Below, piece after piece: positions 11,371 through 23,870 of a stretch of DNA of 64,000 nt. Where the stretch lies: assembly GCA_964304625.1 (NCBI GenBank), contig OZ199839.1, positions 4,464,001 through 4,528,000 of the forward strand, read 5' to 3'. This DNA is from Kudoa neothunni (Eukaryota; Cnidaria). Position numbers and translations under genes: made by a program. The notes under the pieces are model-generated. The model worked only from the letters and a program-made list of their open reading frames with translations, made no database searches and was not told the origin of the DNA. Every line of letters begins with the position of its first letter. Position 1 is the first letter of the stretch.

Positions 11371-12724
11371 TTCTCTTGAGAAATATAGCTACAAATATAA
11401 CAAAAAATAGGATTGTTTGGTAGTAACTATAAGTGTGTGTATGTTAGAAACATGTATCTATTACAAATTTTATCGATTTAATAAGTAGATCGGATTTAAG
11501 TTAATGGTGAATTTAATATACAATTATATCATGCTGTAGTAATTAAAATAATGTTTAAAGTATAGAATTATACAAAAGATTGTAAGTACACGATCGATTT
11601 TATTTTGGGTTTAGTGAAATTTTCTTAGCACATTGAAATAAAAGGAGAATAATAAACTTATATTGGCTACCGCTCCAAACCTGTCACCATTGTAATTAGC
11701 CATGGACCTCAAATACAAATAATCAATAGGATGTTTCTACGAGAGAGAAGTGATTACTCGAAGTTCTTATAAAAAAATAATGTTACATTAATCATTCTCA
11801 CAACATTAAAAATACTAATAAATTGATAATAAGAGATTAACGAATCGATATAATACTTCATTTATGATAAGGGAGTTGATACGATCGGAGATCGGTATAA
11901 ATTGATAAAATATGTGTATGCGGCAAGTGCAATTGAAATTGTTGATGGAAGAGATAAAATACTCATTGATTTAAGATGACAAGTTTAAAAAATTAATCTT
12001 TGGATTGGATTATAAGATTGACATCCTGGTACTACGTAAAGTTGAATTAATCAATATTAATAGTAATAATAGTGTCAATAATCTACTTAGGTCTTATTGT
12101 ATACGAGATATAAATGCAGTAACACTTAGCAATTAGGTATAACAGATGGATTCACCATCAATAGGGCAGGATGTTGTAGTAAACCGTTAAAAATAATTAA
12201 ATTATAAATGCGTAATGCAGGGATAAAATATATCCATAATAATCACCTCATTATAGATAATAATGATTAGTTGTTATTTAATTATTTTACGGAGTGGGTG
12301 GTGAGAAATAGTTTTGTAGCACGGTGTATGCCCACTAATATAGTTTCCACAGTGCTAGTTCACAGTTGTACAACAATCAAATATCAACTAGATAAATCAA
12401 ATAAATACGGTCATATTTTAACGGTATAAAACGAATAAGATAATCTGGTTGTTCGAATCCAACACAAACAAGGTGAAAATACCTAGTGAAAAGATTTCTT
12501 TGCTTGGAACAGGTTGTTTAGTCGAATTCCATACACGAAAATACCTCAATAGATGAGATATAAAGTTGAACCGATCACCTATCCATTATATGTAAGTAGG
12601 AATATTGGGTACCATTGGGAGCCACTTAAGATGGCTGGTCATGATGGCAGCAATTGATAGAATTATTCCAACTTTGTTGTCGACTTGAATTTTATCGGGA
12701 ATTTGCTGATACTGTATATTTTAG
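11371..12724. other. No clear gene; possible upstream exons of the RhoGEF gene
   Basis: AT-rich sequence without a long open frame. The first exon I can support for the downstream RhoGEF gene begins at an AG near 12724 and has no start codon of its own. The true 5' exons should therefore lie in this interval or further upstream, but I could not place them. Confidence 0.4.
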
Positions 12725-15700
12725 GGGGGAGATCGTATTATTATAAATCTAAATGAATCAATCCATGATAAATCAAAAACTGACGATAATGTTGGTTCCA
12801 CGTGCAAATTAACTCCAACAAAGTCATTATCTAAACAAAAGTCTTTTATTCATCCTGGTAGCCATCAAAATAATGGCTCTAGTCCTATTGCTCTGAACCA
12901 TTCACTTGATGAGACCCAAAGTAAATCCATCTCTGAGTGGTCGGTATGATTTTTCAATTTAGTGGCATCAAACTTCAAACAAAATGTTAAAACACAGTCG
13001 ATAGATTCGTTTGCAACCAATCTAATGTCTGAAGGCAATGGTGCTGATCAAAATGACAATTATCGTTATTTTGTTGTTTTCGAGGGCTCTAGTGTTACTC
13101 ATGTGGTGTCTACTCAGCTAAAATCCAACAACACTCTGGTTTCTATCATACCGCGTAACTAATCAAACCAATACGTTCTTTTTTTAAGAATGAATTAATT
13201 TCGATTAGAGCACAATAAAGAAGAAGATATCAAGATCAGCCTTTACACAGCCTGTCGAAATATGAAGGCTCAAAAATTTAGAGACTGCTATAGCAACATA
13301 TGCAAATTACCACAGGAGGAATCCTTCAGTTATGAGAATGATGGTGTTACATCAATCGCCAATGATTTAGTCGAGAATCTATATGATATACAAAAATGCT
13401 ATACAATGCTGTCTACATTTCTCGACTTGAAACTGCTCCACATTGAGAATTCTCCTGATTGTAAATTGAACATTGAAAACCGTCTAAATTACCTTATTCG
13501 ATTTCACATTGATGTACAGTACAGCTTGGGGTTTTTGGTGGTATTGGTGCCTAACGAACCCAACAACAGTGGAGAATTCGATAAACAAAGTATCCTACAA
13601 CTAATAACTGTTGAGGGGTTATAACGTGTTTTGTGTAGAGGCAGTCTTGTTAAACTATCTTAAAGGTTTGGAATTTTATGTGTTGCATAAACTGTTTGAT
13701 AAGATCTACACTATCGGACCTAACAACGAACTTGATATGCGAGTGGAAATACTACCTAATGAGCCATCTTTTTTATACTTTTCGTCGTTTGATACTCGAG
13801 ACAACAACTTCATTAGAGAATATACAAACAGATTGGTGTCGCATTCCACCTGTAAAGATAACAACTGTTTGAGCATCAACCAGAAAATATGTATTATAAC
13901 CAACATTTTTTTGTTACCGCCATTCTCTCAAAGTTCCAGATCTAATAATTGTTCCACTGAAAACAACTATAACAACATAACCGAGTCATTTTCACCTGAT
14001 CCGATGAGACGTCATTGTTTTCAGAGTTGGCTAGGCTTGAAGTTGATAACCCTAGCCAAAATACCAACTACTCAACTACCAATACTAATCTGACCAATGA
14101 AGACACACCGACACCTGGCGAGAGACAACTTTCAGTTTCCACATCGTTAAATCAAATTTCAAACTACGACATCGATCATCAACCCAATATCAAATGCACA
14201 TTAGATACCTCAATTTATAAGGAGAATGAAATATCAAAAATCGATAAAAAACGAGGCTACGTTACTATCAAATCGACACACTTAAGTGTAAGGGATGACC
14301 CATCGCTTCAAGTGGATAAAACGACCATTCAAAAATTCTTTTCCACAAAATTTACCAAAACAGAAGCTGATCGCACTCATGAACGTTATCGAAAAAGTAC
14401 CAAAGATGATACTCATCAGTATCAACAAAATTCAGGTGTTTCAACTCACGAGGGAATAGCGGGTAATTCCTTGATGATTCGATCATTTTCAAAAAACCAA
14501 CTAATCGCATTTTAGCTTGTAAGAGTAATAAGTTTCTCGAAGATTTTCTCCTCAAGGGCTGCTCTACGTCTGCCGGTATTTTTACTTGTTTGACAAATAA
14601 ATATTAAAATGGGTTGTCGTTTTAGATTCAAACGATATGTACACGGAACGTCTTTCAACAGAACCGTGGTAATTTTTGCTTCTAATATTTCCTAAACAAG
14701 TGTACATATTTTTCACCAACTATTGCCTAATAGTTCGAAAAATCCCACATCAAAAAGTTTAACCCAACTGAACCAACCCTATCTACAAATCACTTCGGAC
14801 AATCAAAATACAAACGATGCCAACAATGCATTTGGTTTGATATCTGGTGTGAATTGCAGATCTTCAATTATTTACAATGGTTCCCCTGATGAGGATGAAG
14901 AGGATATAAAAAATCAAAGGCTATATTCTTGTTCCTCTTACACACCAACAAATATAAATAACAAAGCCAAATTCAAAACACAGAACATAATCACGAACAA
15001 ACTAAAAAATAAACCTGTAATTTTTGACTTTTTTAATGAAATATACATTATTCTGTTTATTTAGCGGCATTGTACGTTAAATTACAACGAAAAATCAATT
15101 CCACCAAATCCTGACTCGGGTAGTTGTAATAGTTGTGACTAATTTCGAAGCTACTTCATTTCTCGTTTTTTTAGAAAATGTTAATATTAGGGAATTTCTC
15201 GACAAGGAAATGTAATATTTTGTGCACTTTTAATTTTTATTGATTTTCAATTTTAGCATCCATCTTGATAATGATACATCTTTTAAAAACAATGTCCAAT
15301 TCAAAAATGTAAAACCAAATTTTTTCCAAAATTGTGTTATTTGTTCAATTTTTAGCAAGCTAAAAAACAAGCTAAAATTCATCTCGGTCTGGGTTTATTT
15401 AAAAAGGATAAAGTTTACTGTAATTTATTAGACCAATTTTTTGTTTCTCCTATAAAAAATTTTATTTAGCCGACATATCACCGAATTTTCGTGAATCAAA
15501 GGTTAAAATTAAAACAAAAGTATAATTTGAATTTCTTATGTCAATGCTATATCACATTTTCATATGTAGCATCACACCCACCATGTTGACCGTAGCAGCG
15601 CATCAAAACAATCTCGTCTCACTGCTATTAAGTACTTCCTGCGTTTTTAATCAGTGTTTATTCTATATAATCATCTCTGTTTTATAGAAATTTGAATAAT

Positions 15701-17726
15701 TCTTCAGATTTAGTTTTTACGTATGAAGTTTATCAGCAATATTAATTTACGGCTTTATTGATTTAGTTCTAAAGAAAATTTTAATCGTTCCATAAATTGT
15801 CTTTTTGCAAACAATGGTAATTTATCGTTAATTAATTTTATAGACTTTGTAACAATTATTTTTAGAAGTAGATTTACAAACAGTAAATTTTAACTTTTTA
15901 CAATATGCATTGTCATCTAATGATGTTTTTGCGCGAAGGATGAAAACAATTCATTTTTGTTCAATATTGATACATGGAGCAATATGGTTGAACCCAAGAT
16001 AATCAAAAAGCTCGGCCCTAAAGAAACCAAACGGCAAGATGTTATTTATGGTATGTTCTCATGGAGCTTTCCAACAAATTCACTTCAATTTAATTTTGTA
16101 GAGCTTATCTACACAGAGAATCAATATATAAGAACTCTCAAAACTCTTTATCACGTAAATCCAATTAGAGAACTGGCCTGGTAGATTATCGTCCGACTAA
16201 CCTAGGTGATGTACAAAGGTCTTCAAAACTTTGTTATGATAAGCACCACTACTGCCGATAAATTAATGCCCAATTTAGCCTCACTTATTGCTATTAATGG
16301 TTTCTATTATATGTTGGTTTTCTATAATGCTATAGTTAATTACATTAGGACGTTTCTTGGCCGATCTAAGGGCTAGACAGAATGCGGATGAACACTACAT
16401 CATACACACTGTTTCCGATATATTCAACAGCCAAGTAATATTTTTGTCCAACCTGTCGTTCTTTAGAGTTATCTAATATTAATAAAAACTTTATATAGTT
16501 TTCTGGATCTGTTGGAGATTACATGGCTGAAATATACGCTCAGGTCTGTTTGCAAAAGCATTCAGCAGTCAACCTGTATAAAGTGAGTTAATCATCGCGT
16601 TCCAATCGTGTCAATCATGGCAATAAAATTTAAATAGGATCTAATGAGAAAAAACAATGATTTTGAAATGTTCGTTACGGTAATTTTTAAATAGACCATC
16701 ATTCTAATTCACACAATCATTCGCCCTATTTAGGCGTGTGCGAATCGTCCTCAACTCAAAAGATTGACAATTCCCGAAGTTATCGCTTTCATCACTCAAC
16801 GTCCACTCAAATATCCCATACTCATACAAGAAATACTTAAATGTACCAAAGGTAAACTTTCAATCAATTCACTTATTCTTTAATCAAATAATTTTTAGAA
16901 GACACACCGGAATATGATAATCTAACGATAGCACTTAATAACGCCAAGGTAGTTTATTCGTTGGTAATGCTAAAGTTTATTTTCATCTATAAAGAATGTC
17001 ATTAAACAAATGAATAACTATGTTTCTGAATATGAAAATGCAGCTGTATTTTTTCTTGAATGCATAATTTATTATGTGTACCTTAATAATGAAATTCGAT
17101 ATTGTTCAATCTAGGCTCTTGATCGAATCCGTAAAAAACTTGATCCGAAATTAGAATGGAATTATAATGACGCTCTCCTTAAAGTAAATTTATAACATTT
17201 TCGTCTAATAACGACGCATTATGAAGATCGATGATATATTCCCAGAATCCATTAAGTTGGTTGAAAGCCAACCAGTTGTATTTAGAACCAAACAACGCTG
17301 CTACGACGTTATTCTTGTAGCTTTGTGCTCTCATTTTGTGTTTTTGGTTGAAAAAGACCAAAAATACACCTTGCTTAATGGCTCCGAAAACGTATTTTTT
17401 ACCGTCATATTGTTTAATTCGATTACGAATAATTACGCAAAATTTAGCCACCCATAATACCGATGCAAAATCTACTTTTGAGAACTGTAGCCACCGGTAT
17501 ATGCGAGATTTTGCTATTATTGTTGAATGAAAATCTTATTTAACCTATTATTTACATAGATAAAAAAGCTTTTTTCCTTGTAGACAAATACCATGCTCAT
17601 ATGTATGAAATCGTTTGTGCAAATGTGTTAGAAAAAACCAATTGGGTTAACAAAATTAATCGACATCTTAAAGAAAATTCTGGAGACATCATGTTTGTCC
17701 ACGACAAAACAACTACCAAATCATAG
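12725..17726 (+). CDS. RhoGEF (DH-PH), LARG/PDZ-RhoGEF/p115 type, multi-exon
   Basis: The product should exchange nucleotide on Rho GTPases. The DH domain begins with LGPKETKRQDVIY (15930-16050), matching the KRQEVINEL start of ARHGEF1/11/12. It continues through exons 16102-16154, 16206-16299, 16349-16434, 16499-16582, 16638-16679, 16734-16851 (with RPLKYPILIQEIL), 16899-16948, 16995-17045 and 17115-17183. The PH domain follows in 17227-17391, 17448-17496 and 17560-17726 (stop). It ends with the HAHMYEIVCANVLEKTNWV helix. Introns are 43-69 nt and join in phase. The N-terminal half (12725-15060) is low-complexity linker plus a helical stretch around 13250-13600 whose FLDLKLLHIENS region faintly resembles the RGS-like domain; that part is inference. 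The start exon is not identified. Confidence 0.87.
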
Positions 17727-20712
17727 AGATTAGCTTGCCTTAGCGGACTCTAGTTGTTTATGATCCACAAATATCCGCCATTGTTAATATATTTTAAATG
17801 AAACCAAAAATTATACAATTTTGGTTTCTTCAAGTTTGTGTTTATTTTCAACAAAAACTGTACTTCTTAGCTTTCAAACCATTTTTTATTTATTTGAAAT
17901 TTCACATTCGTTTCTCTTCACATGTTTTTGAAAGAGCATTAACGGTTGATCAGACCTTGACTCGATTCTCGTTTTTTTTTTCATTACCCGTCCTATGTAG
18001 ACTCGCAAATTTCGGGGATAACTAGTCCCGAATCCCGAACAGTTTTAAAAATTAGAGAATTGGGAATTTTCTGGGAAACAAATTTTGATAATAATTTGAT
18101 TTTTCATCAAATATTTATTTTGAAATATGAAATACTATAACAGTGACGATTATGATGATCTTTCTCCGAGTGCTCCAAATGCATTTCGATTCGCTCGTCA
18201 ACTTTCAAATAAACAAGAGTCTGTCTTCTTTCACGTATGTTGAATGATGGTCGTGGATGCAGATGGATTATAAAATCAGGATCATCAAATGAAGAAGTAC
18301 ATTTATTATTGAGAAAAATGTTTATTAAATATAGATAAGGGAATTCATAAACATTCCCAAGCAGAGCACAACGTTAATTTAAGAATATTAATTATCTCTC
18401 AAAATAAAATGAGAACGAATAATATAACAATTTTTTTTAAATAAAAATCCTGAATCCCGAAATTTTCAAGTTTAGTCCTATGTAATCAAGATAATTACTA
18501 AATAACAATAATGATTCTTTTAAGTAATTTCATGGAGAAAATTTTTGAACCATTTTTTAGTTTCGTTATAATTATACATTTTAATGCCAAAAATTACGAT
18601 TCTTAAATAATTTTTCTAGTTGTTGACGGATATTCCATTCGATTCCATAAATTCATATTGACTCATATTTTATCTAAAATTTAAGAAATTATAATTAGAT
18701 CATTGAGCTAATTGTATCACGGTTAACTCAACATGTTCCTGATCAACTTTTCATTTAATTTTTTCGCACTCTCGTTTCCTCAAAGGTGAAACATTAAAAA
18801 TCGTATGTACGTTGTCATACTCGAAACTTTAATCCTACTAGTGCTCTGGAGTTTACTAGACTTTCAACATGTATTGACACAAAGATTTTCCATACTTAAT
18901 GGAATAAAAAACGATTTTTACCTACATATATATTTTCTTAAACGGCAATTTTTAAAGTTATTATCATTTATTATATCAAATGATTAAAGTAATAGGGGAA
19001 AAATATACTAAATACACTTTGTGATTTTTCAGGTGTATAAGACCCTATAATTTTAAAGGCGTAAACAACAGAAAAATTATGTTATGTATCATATCGAAAT
19101 TAAATCAGATTCTGTCGTATAAATTAAGAGAAAATAAGGAAGCAACTACCGACAACATTATACGAACATAGCCAAAACACTCTACCGAGGTATGGGCAGT
19201 TCTGGAGATATATTATTGAGAAAATCATGAACGTGGTTGTGGCGAATCTATTGACGCAGAAAGATACAGAGACTACTTGTTAGATGCCTTCGAATCCTAT
19301 GCTCATGTTATTGACTCCCTTAATGTATATTTCGACAAAATGGCTTAATGTGGGCTATGAAAATCCTAAAAATATCAAAGTGCGTTAATTAAATATTATG
19401 AGCAATGTTTTAAGTGTTAATGCTTATACGAAACATAGAATCAAGGGATTTGCTAGATATATTTTTTGATGATGACATTTATGATACCGCAATATAGAAT
19501 ACAAATAAATTTGGTTCATCGCATTACAGTCAATCTTAGAAACAGGTATCAAATGTGAAATTTTTCCCCTACGTAGGTGTACTGATTTATATGGTAATAT
19601 TCAAATCTAAATTGGAGCCTTTCAAAATACTTAGGAGTAAATAATAAGATCGAGAAATATTTCGAAATATCAGGACTTTAAAAAGGTTTATTTGTAACCA
19701 CGAGAGCCTTAAACTTTGACAATCATGCAATTACAACCGAAAGAGAACACATTGATTAATTTTACAAAATGCGACAAATATTTAATAAGTGGAAAGAAAT
19801 TCTTCACAGTTGTTTAAGTTATTTAATACCTAATTCAAATTTAACAGTTCGTAAACAATTAATAACTTAAGTGGGAAATATTTATACAAACATGCGTTCT
19901 AAACTGGCAATCTACGGAATAAAATTATTCTCGGCCGTTGATACGTCAACGAACGTTTTCCGCATTATTTTTGTATACTTTGGAAAACAAGATAGCTAAA
20001 GAGCTAAATATTAAGGTGAAAATATTGTGCTAGGTCTTATAACATACCTAAATAACAATGGTAGAAACATGGTTTCTAATAATTTTTTCACGCTAATTTC
20101 ATTTATAAATAAACAATTAAATATTTGTCTAACTATGATTGGAACAATCATGCAAAAAAAGCGATATTTCCGAAATTTTGAAATCAACTAAATAGAAACT
20201 TTTATAATTCATTTTTTCTTCCTACAAAAACGATATTGATGTCCTACGTCTCTAATAAAGAAGTTGGTTACCCTTTTGGCCACCTTTTCTGCAAATTCGA
20301 ATGTGGCTTCTTATGAATAGAAAAAAGGAAGCGATTTCATTTTACAATGAAAACAAAGATGATACTGATACCGCCTACCGAATTCCTGCTTCAGCTAGTA
20401 TCAAAAAATGTTCACAATGTTCATGAATCATTGTTGTTTTAATATTTTAGACATTAGCTTGATAAATTCATTTTATGTTAAAAAAGTTGTGTTTAATGAC
20501 GCAATAATCAGGAGATAGATGTTTTTTGATAAACTTTCTTCCGCATTTGTCAAACCATTTATATTACAAAAAGGTTTACTAATAATAACTCAATTTGTTC
20601 CAGAAAATATCTAAGTTCTTTATAAAAACGACAAATAAGATGCGCACTCTTCAAGAAACAATGACTGAAAAACATTCTCAGTTTATCTGCGTTCATTTTT
20701 CAGCAATTAATA
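17727..20712. other. Intergenic, no supported gene
   Basis: AT-rich. At 17990-18480 both edges carry a CCCGAATCCCGAA-like tract, which may mark the ends of a decayed MITE of about 490 bp, but the inverted pairing is weak. A stretch near 19190-19340 has short open pieces without a convincing family match. Confidence 0.4.
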
Positions 20713-20790
20713 TAGGGTTTTTCGAGCTTTAGTGACATCATGTCAAGCATTAGTGACATCGTGTCAAGCTTTAGTGACACGTGCGTAATT
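20713..20790 (+). repeat. Left terminal repeat with three CTTTAGTGACA-type copies
   Basis: Within the left end of the transposon the tract TTTAGTGACATCATGTCAAG recurs with small changes three times at roughly 23-bp spacing. Each unit contains the near-palindrome GACATCATGTC. Its inverted partner is at 22066-22114, where two units remain. Confidence 0.85.
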
Positions 20791-20917
20791 TAAGCTTATA
20801 ATTACGTTCACATTGTAAATTAATCGAATAAAAATAATATGAGTGGTATAAATTTAACATTACACGTTAGTTTAATATTTGTGAACTTTAAAAACAGATA
20901 ATAGCGACGATTCTCAA

Positions 20918-21940
20918 ATGACAACTCGAACCAAATTTAAGAGACAAACAATAAGTGACCGAGATAGGAAAATGATTGCTAATCAGTGCGAATTGGGTTA
21001 CAGCAACGCCGTCATCGCTGAAAATGTTGGAATTAAGCGACAAACTGTTGCTTCAATTGTAAAATCGTATCTTCTTGATGGGAAAGAAAAGTCATTAAAA
21101 AGGGGTGGTGACTTTTCTTCAAAACTCAATGAAGATCAAAAGTTGCGTATTAGAAGTTGGGTGGATGAGGACGCCACCATTACCCTTAAGACTCTTCGTC
21201 AAAAATTATTAGACGAATGTGGCGTGAGTGTTAGCGTTAGCACAATAAATAGATGCCTTAAAGAATTCCATTATTCTTTAAAAATGCTCACCATTGTTCC
21301 TGAACGAAGAAACTCTGACGATACAGTGGAAAAACGTTTTGTGTACGCCCAAGAGTTCAATTCAAAATTGCTTGAGGCAGAAGGCAGCAACTTTGTTTTT
21401 ATTGACGAAGTTGGTTTTAATGTATCGTCACGTACAAGACAGGGTCGTTCGCTTGCTGGTACATCAGCATATGTAAACGTGAAAGCCGTCAAGTCAAGGA
21501 ACATATCCGTCATCGCAGCGATGAATAAGTATGGCATGGTGCTATATAAAATAAATCGAAGACCAGTAAATGGCGAAGATTTTAAAGAGTTCCTCATTGA
21601 GTTGGCAGATTTGTGCCGTTCTTTGGAAATTGAAGATCCATGCTTCATACTCGATAATGCAAGGATACATCATTATCGGGGACTTAGCGAAATTTTAGCA
21701 ACGTTACAACTAACGTTGATGTATCTACCTCCGTATTCACCCTTCATGAATCCAATTGAAAATGTTTTCAGCAAATGGAAAAACCATGTTGTGAGAGGAC
21801 ATGCGAGAAATGAAAGCGACCTTTTAAATTTAATAGATGATGGTTTCAAAGTTATTTCCACCAGCGACTGCTCAAATTATTATCGAAAAATGCTTCGATA
21901 TATCAGCAGATGTTTGAACCGAGAAATTATTTTAGAATAA
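20918..21940 (+). CDS. Tc1/mariner-type DD34E transposase, intact frame
   Basis: The 340-residue transposase should cut and paste the surrounding element at TA sites. Residues 10-115 form the paired-like double helix-turn-helix DNA-binding region (IAENVGIKRQTVASIVKSYL, then LRQKLLDECGVSVSVSTINR). The catalytic DDE_3-type core has D163 in FIDEVGFN, D246 in ILDNARIHH and E281 in PPYSPFMNPIENVFSKWK. There are 34 residues between the second Asp and the Glu, the spacing of Tc1 elements. The frame has a normal ATG and no internal stop, and all three catalytic residues are present. It could therefore be functional. The length matches the family. Confidence 0.95.
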   Translation: MTTRTKFKRQTISDRDRKMIANQCELGYSNAVIAENVGIKRQTVASIVKSYLLDGKEKSLKRGGDFSSKLNEDQKLRIRSWVDEDATITLKTLRQKLLDECGVSVSVSTINRCLKEFHYSLKMLTIVPERRNSDDTVEKRFVYAQEFNSKLLEAEGSNFVFIDEVGFNVSSRTRQGRSLAGTSAYVNVKAVKSRNISVIAAMNKYGMVLYKINRRPVNGEDFKEFLIELADLCRSLEIEDPCFILDNARIHHYRGLSEILATLQLTLMYLPPYSPFMNPIENVFSKWKNHVVRGHARNESDLLNLIDDGFKVISTSDCSNYYRKMLRYISRCLNREIILE

Positions 21941-22065
21941 GTATAAATTATACGATAGTGTTTGGATATCTTTTTCAAATTCTCAAAATTATTATTTGTT
22001 GTTCATTCGAAATTTAAAGTAATATTTTCGTATTTTTTTACCTAATTATATAGCTATCTTAAATA

Positions 22066-22114
22066 CCGTGTCACTAAAGCTTGACATGATGTCACTAAAG
22101 CTCGGAAAACCCTA
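22066..22114 (-). repeat. Right terminal repeat of the Tc1-like element
   Basis: The inverted counterpart of the left end, with two CTTTAGTGACA units on the minus strand and the terminal TAGGG. A TA target duplication follows at 22115-22116. Confidence 0.85.
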
Positions 22115-22116
22115 TA

Positions 22117-22839
22117 TCATTGAATATGTTGTGATGATGCTTTCGTACCATTTTACTCCAATAAATTTCAGCTTCCTGCCTATTAAAATCTGTTGTCTGC
22201 AGAGTGCTTCGAATTCGTTAGAGTTATTTATCAATTGTACAAACTTCCATGATTAAGGATGGCAGTTTTTATTCTTAAAAATAATAATAGAATAGTTTTC
22301 TAGCGAGAAGCTGAATCAATATATATTCGTGTGTAATTAACAATACTTATCAGAACATTTTAAATATTTTTATTATAAGATTCAGAACGCTCATAAGCGT
22401 TAAAATGTCGATAAGGCGATCAAACTAATGGTAAAATTAATTTACTTTGTTCACGAATAAATAATTATCACACGAGATTTGGGCGAATCAACTCTTACAA
22501 GTTACAAGGAGCTAATTTGAAGGTGGCCCATTAATCTCCTTCGTACATTGTCGTCATGCGTTTTGTAAATAATATTAATTCTTTAATAAAATTTTTTGCG
22601 AATAGCTATGTAAGCTCAAAAAATTCTGCCTTTAATAGTCTAATAAAAACGTGAGGCTAAATTACAACATACGTGTATTAAGTTCGAGATTCGATGATAA
22701 CACTCGGCAAAAATCGGCAATGCATTTAATTTGTATATAATATCAATAAATATCTACAAAGTATCCTAATTCTCGTTCGTAATACTTCCTTCGAAATAGC
22801 TAGTCTGATATATATTCAGGCAAGGTTTCTGGGTTTTTG
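22117..22839. other. Intergenic, nothing recognised
   Basis: AT-rich sequence without a supportable reading frame or repeat boundary. It may include the decayed left flank of the Merlin relic that follows. Confidence 0.4.
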
Positions 22840-23561
22840 TTTGTGGCTTCTTTGTATTTACATTAAAAGCGCCCCATATAGACTCAACCAGGTTAGTATG
22901 GACTCCTTGACTTGAAAAAAATTGTCATTTATGGATAACTCTTCCATGAACGAAATCTAAACTTTCTAACCTATTGTATCCAGCCCCACCATGAGTCCAT
23001 ATTGTGGATCCTTCTTCTACGTTATCAATCATTGTGTTCTCAAGAACATTGATTCCTGTAGCGGGATATTTTTAAAAAACACTCACCACTTTCGTCTATT
23101 CCTCCAATTAATCAGAAATGTTAGTTCTTTAAAATTCTCCCCACGTTGTATTTTCTTTTGGAGACAGCAGTCTCATCGATTTGAACCACAACGTTCTCGC
23201 CTCCAATTTTTGTGCATTCATCATCCAATTTCGAATCAATCAAATCTCGAATTAAACTCTTCCATTCTGCTATGGTGGAAAAAGATGCGATATCGATATG
23301 ATGTTGTATTTCTTCATAGATGGCGCTGGGACTTTGGACAATATAGTGGAGAAAGACAAAACATTTCCACAATGGAAGCTTTGATAGTTCGAAAATATTG
23401 TATTTTTTAATTGAGCATCTCTTTCGGCAAATTTTGCAACAAAACTGATGACAATCACCAATGTCCTTCCTTGCCATCATTTTCATTATCGAGCCACAAG
23501 AACATTTAAGATAGCCCCTCAAAAGCCCAGTATTGATCATTGTTTCAATTGTATAATTCAT
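22840..23561 (-). pseudogene. Degenerate Merlin transposase
   Basis: Minus-strand pieces match the IS1595-like transposase in order. The zinc ribbon (CSCG, then CCKICRKRC) and the first Asp in VVVQIDET occupy 23121-23561. A frame break follows. Then comes the second catalytic region IWTHGGAGYN near 22990, where His replaces the Asp, and the Glu region GVHTNLVESIWGAF near 22870. The frame breaks and the lost Asp make it inactive. It is clearly older than the Merlin copy at 3515. I could not define its terminal repeats. Confidence 0.8.
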
Positions 23562-23712
23562 ATCATCTCAAAAATAACCATAATCAATTATTGTTATGAC
23601 ATCTTTTATTTTTCAATGTGAACATTCTTTTTAACTTAACATGGCACAAATATTTCCCGAGAACATATATCTTCCGAAATTGGTACACATATACTGTAGT
23701 TTAGCCCAAAAA

Positions 23713-23870
23713 ACTAGCGGGAACTGCCCAGTGTTGCTTGGGGAAGATTTCGTATAGATACGTTTCTTAATAATATTCGAAAAACATATTGTTTCAAATT
23801 GATTCATAGAGGCAGTCTAACTAAATTTTTTTAAGCATCATAGTCGATTTTGATGTCGAAATTTTAATTA
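23713..23870 (+). repeat. Unnamed repeat family, copy A, left part
   Basis: Begins ACTAGCGGGAACTGCCC and matches copies at 55699-56180 (inverted) and 63732-64000. It is interrupted at a TA by the pogo element at 23871-25112 and resumes at 25113. No coding capacity is seen, and the family is not one I can name. Confidence 0.8.

Larger units (their letters stand above)
20713..22114 (+). mobile_element. Apparently complete Tc1/mariner-type (IS630 superfamily) transposon
   Basis: The 1,402-bp element starts TAGGGTTTTTCGAGC and ends GCTCGGAAAACCCTA, with a TA duplication on each side (20711-20712 and 22115-22116). The terminal inverted repeats match over about 35 bp with only one or two mismatches. 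A motif CTTTAGTGACA is repeated three times inside the left end (about every 23 bp) and twice inside the right end, and is a likely transposase binding site. One uninterrupted transposase frame fills the centre. The two ends, the TA duplications and the open frame together make this the youngest-looking element in the window. Confidence 0.95.

Noticed and set aside
17179-17451. Minus-strand 90-codon frame
   Set aside because: It lies antisense to the PH-domain exons of the RhoGEF gene, which have clear family matches and splice sites.
19190-19340. Cullin-like fragment (ERGCGESIDAERYRDYLL region)
   Set aside because: The resemblance is short and surrounded by stops in all frames, and no further cullin motif follows. 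I could not support it.
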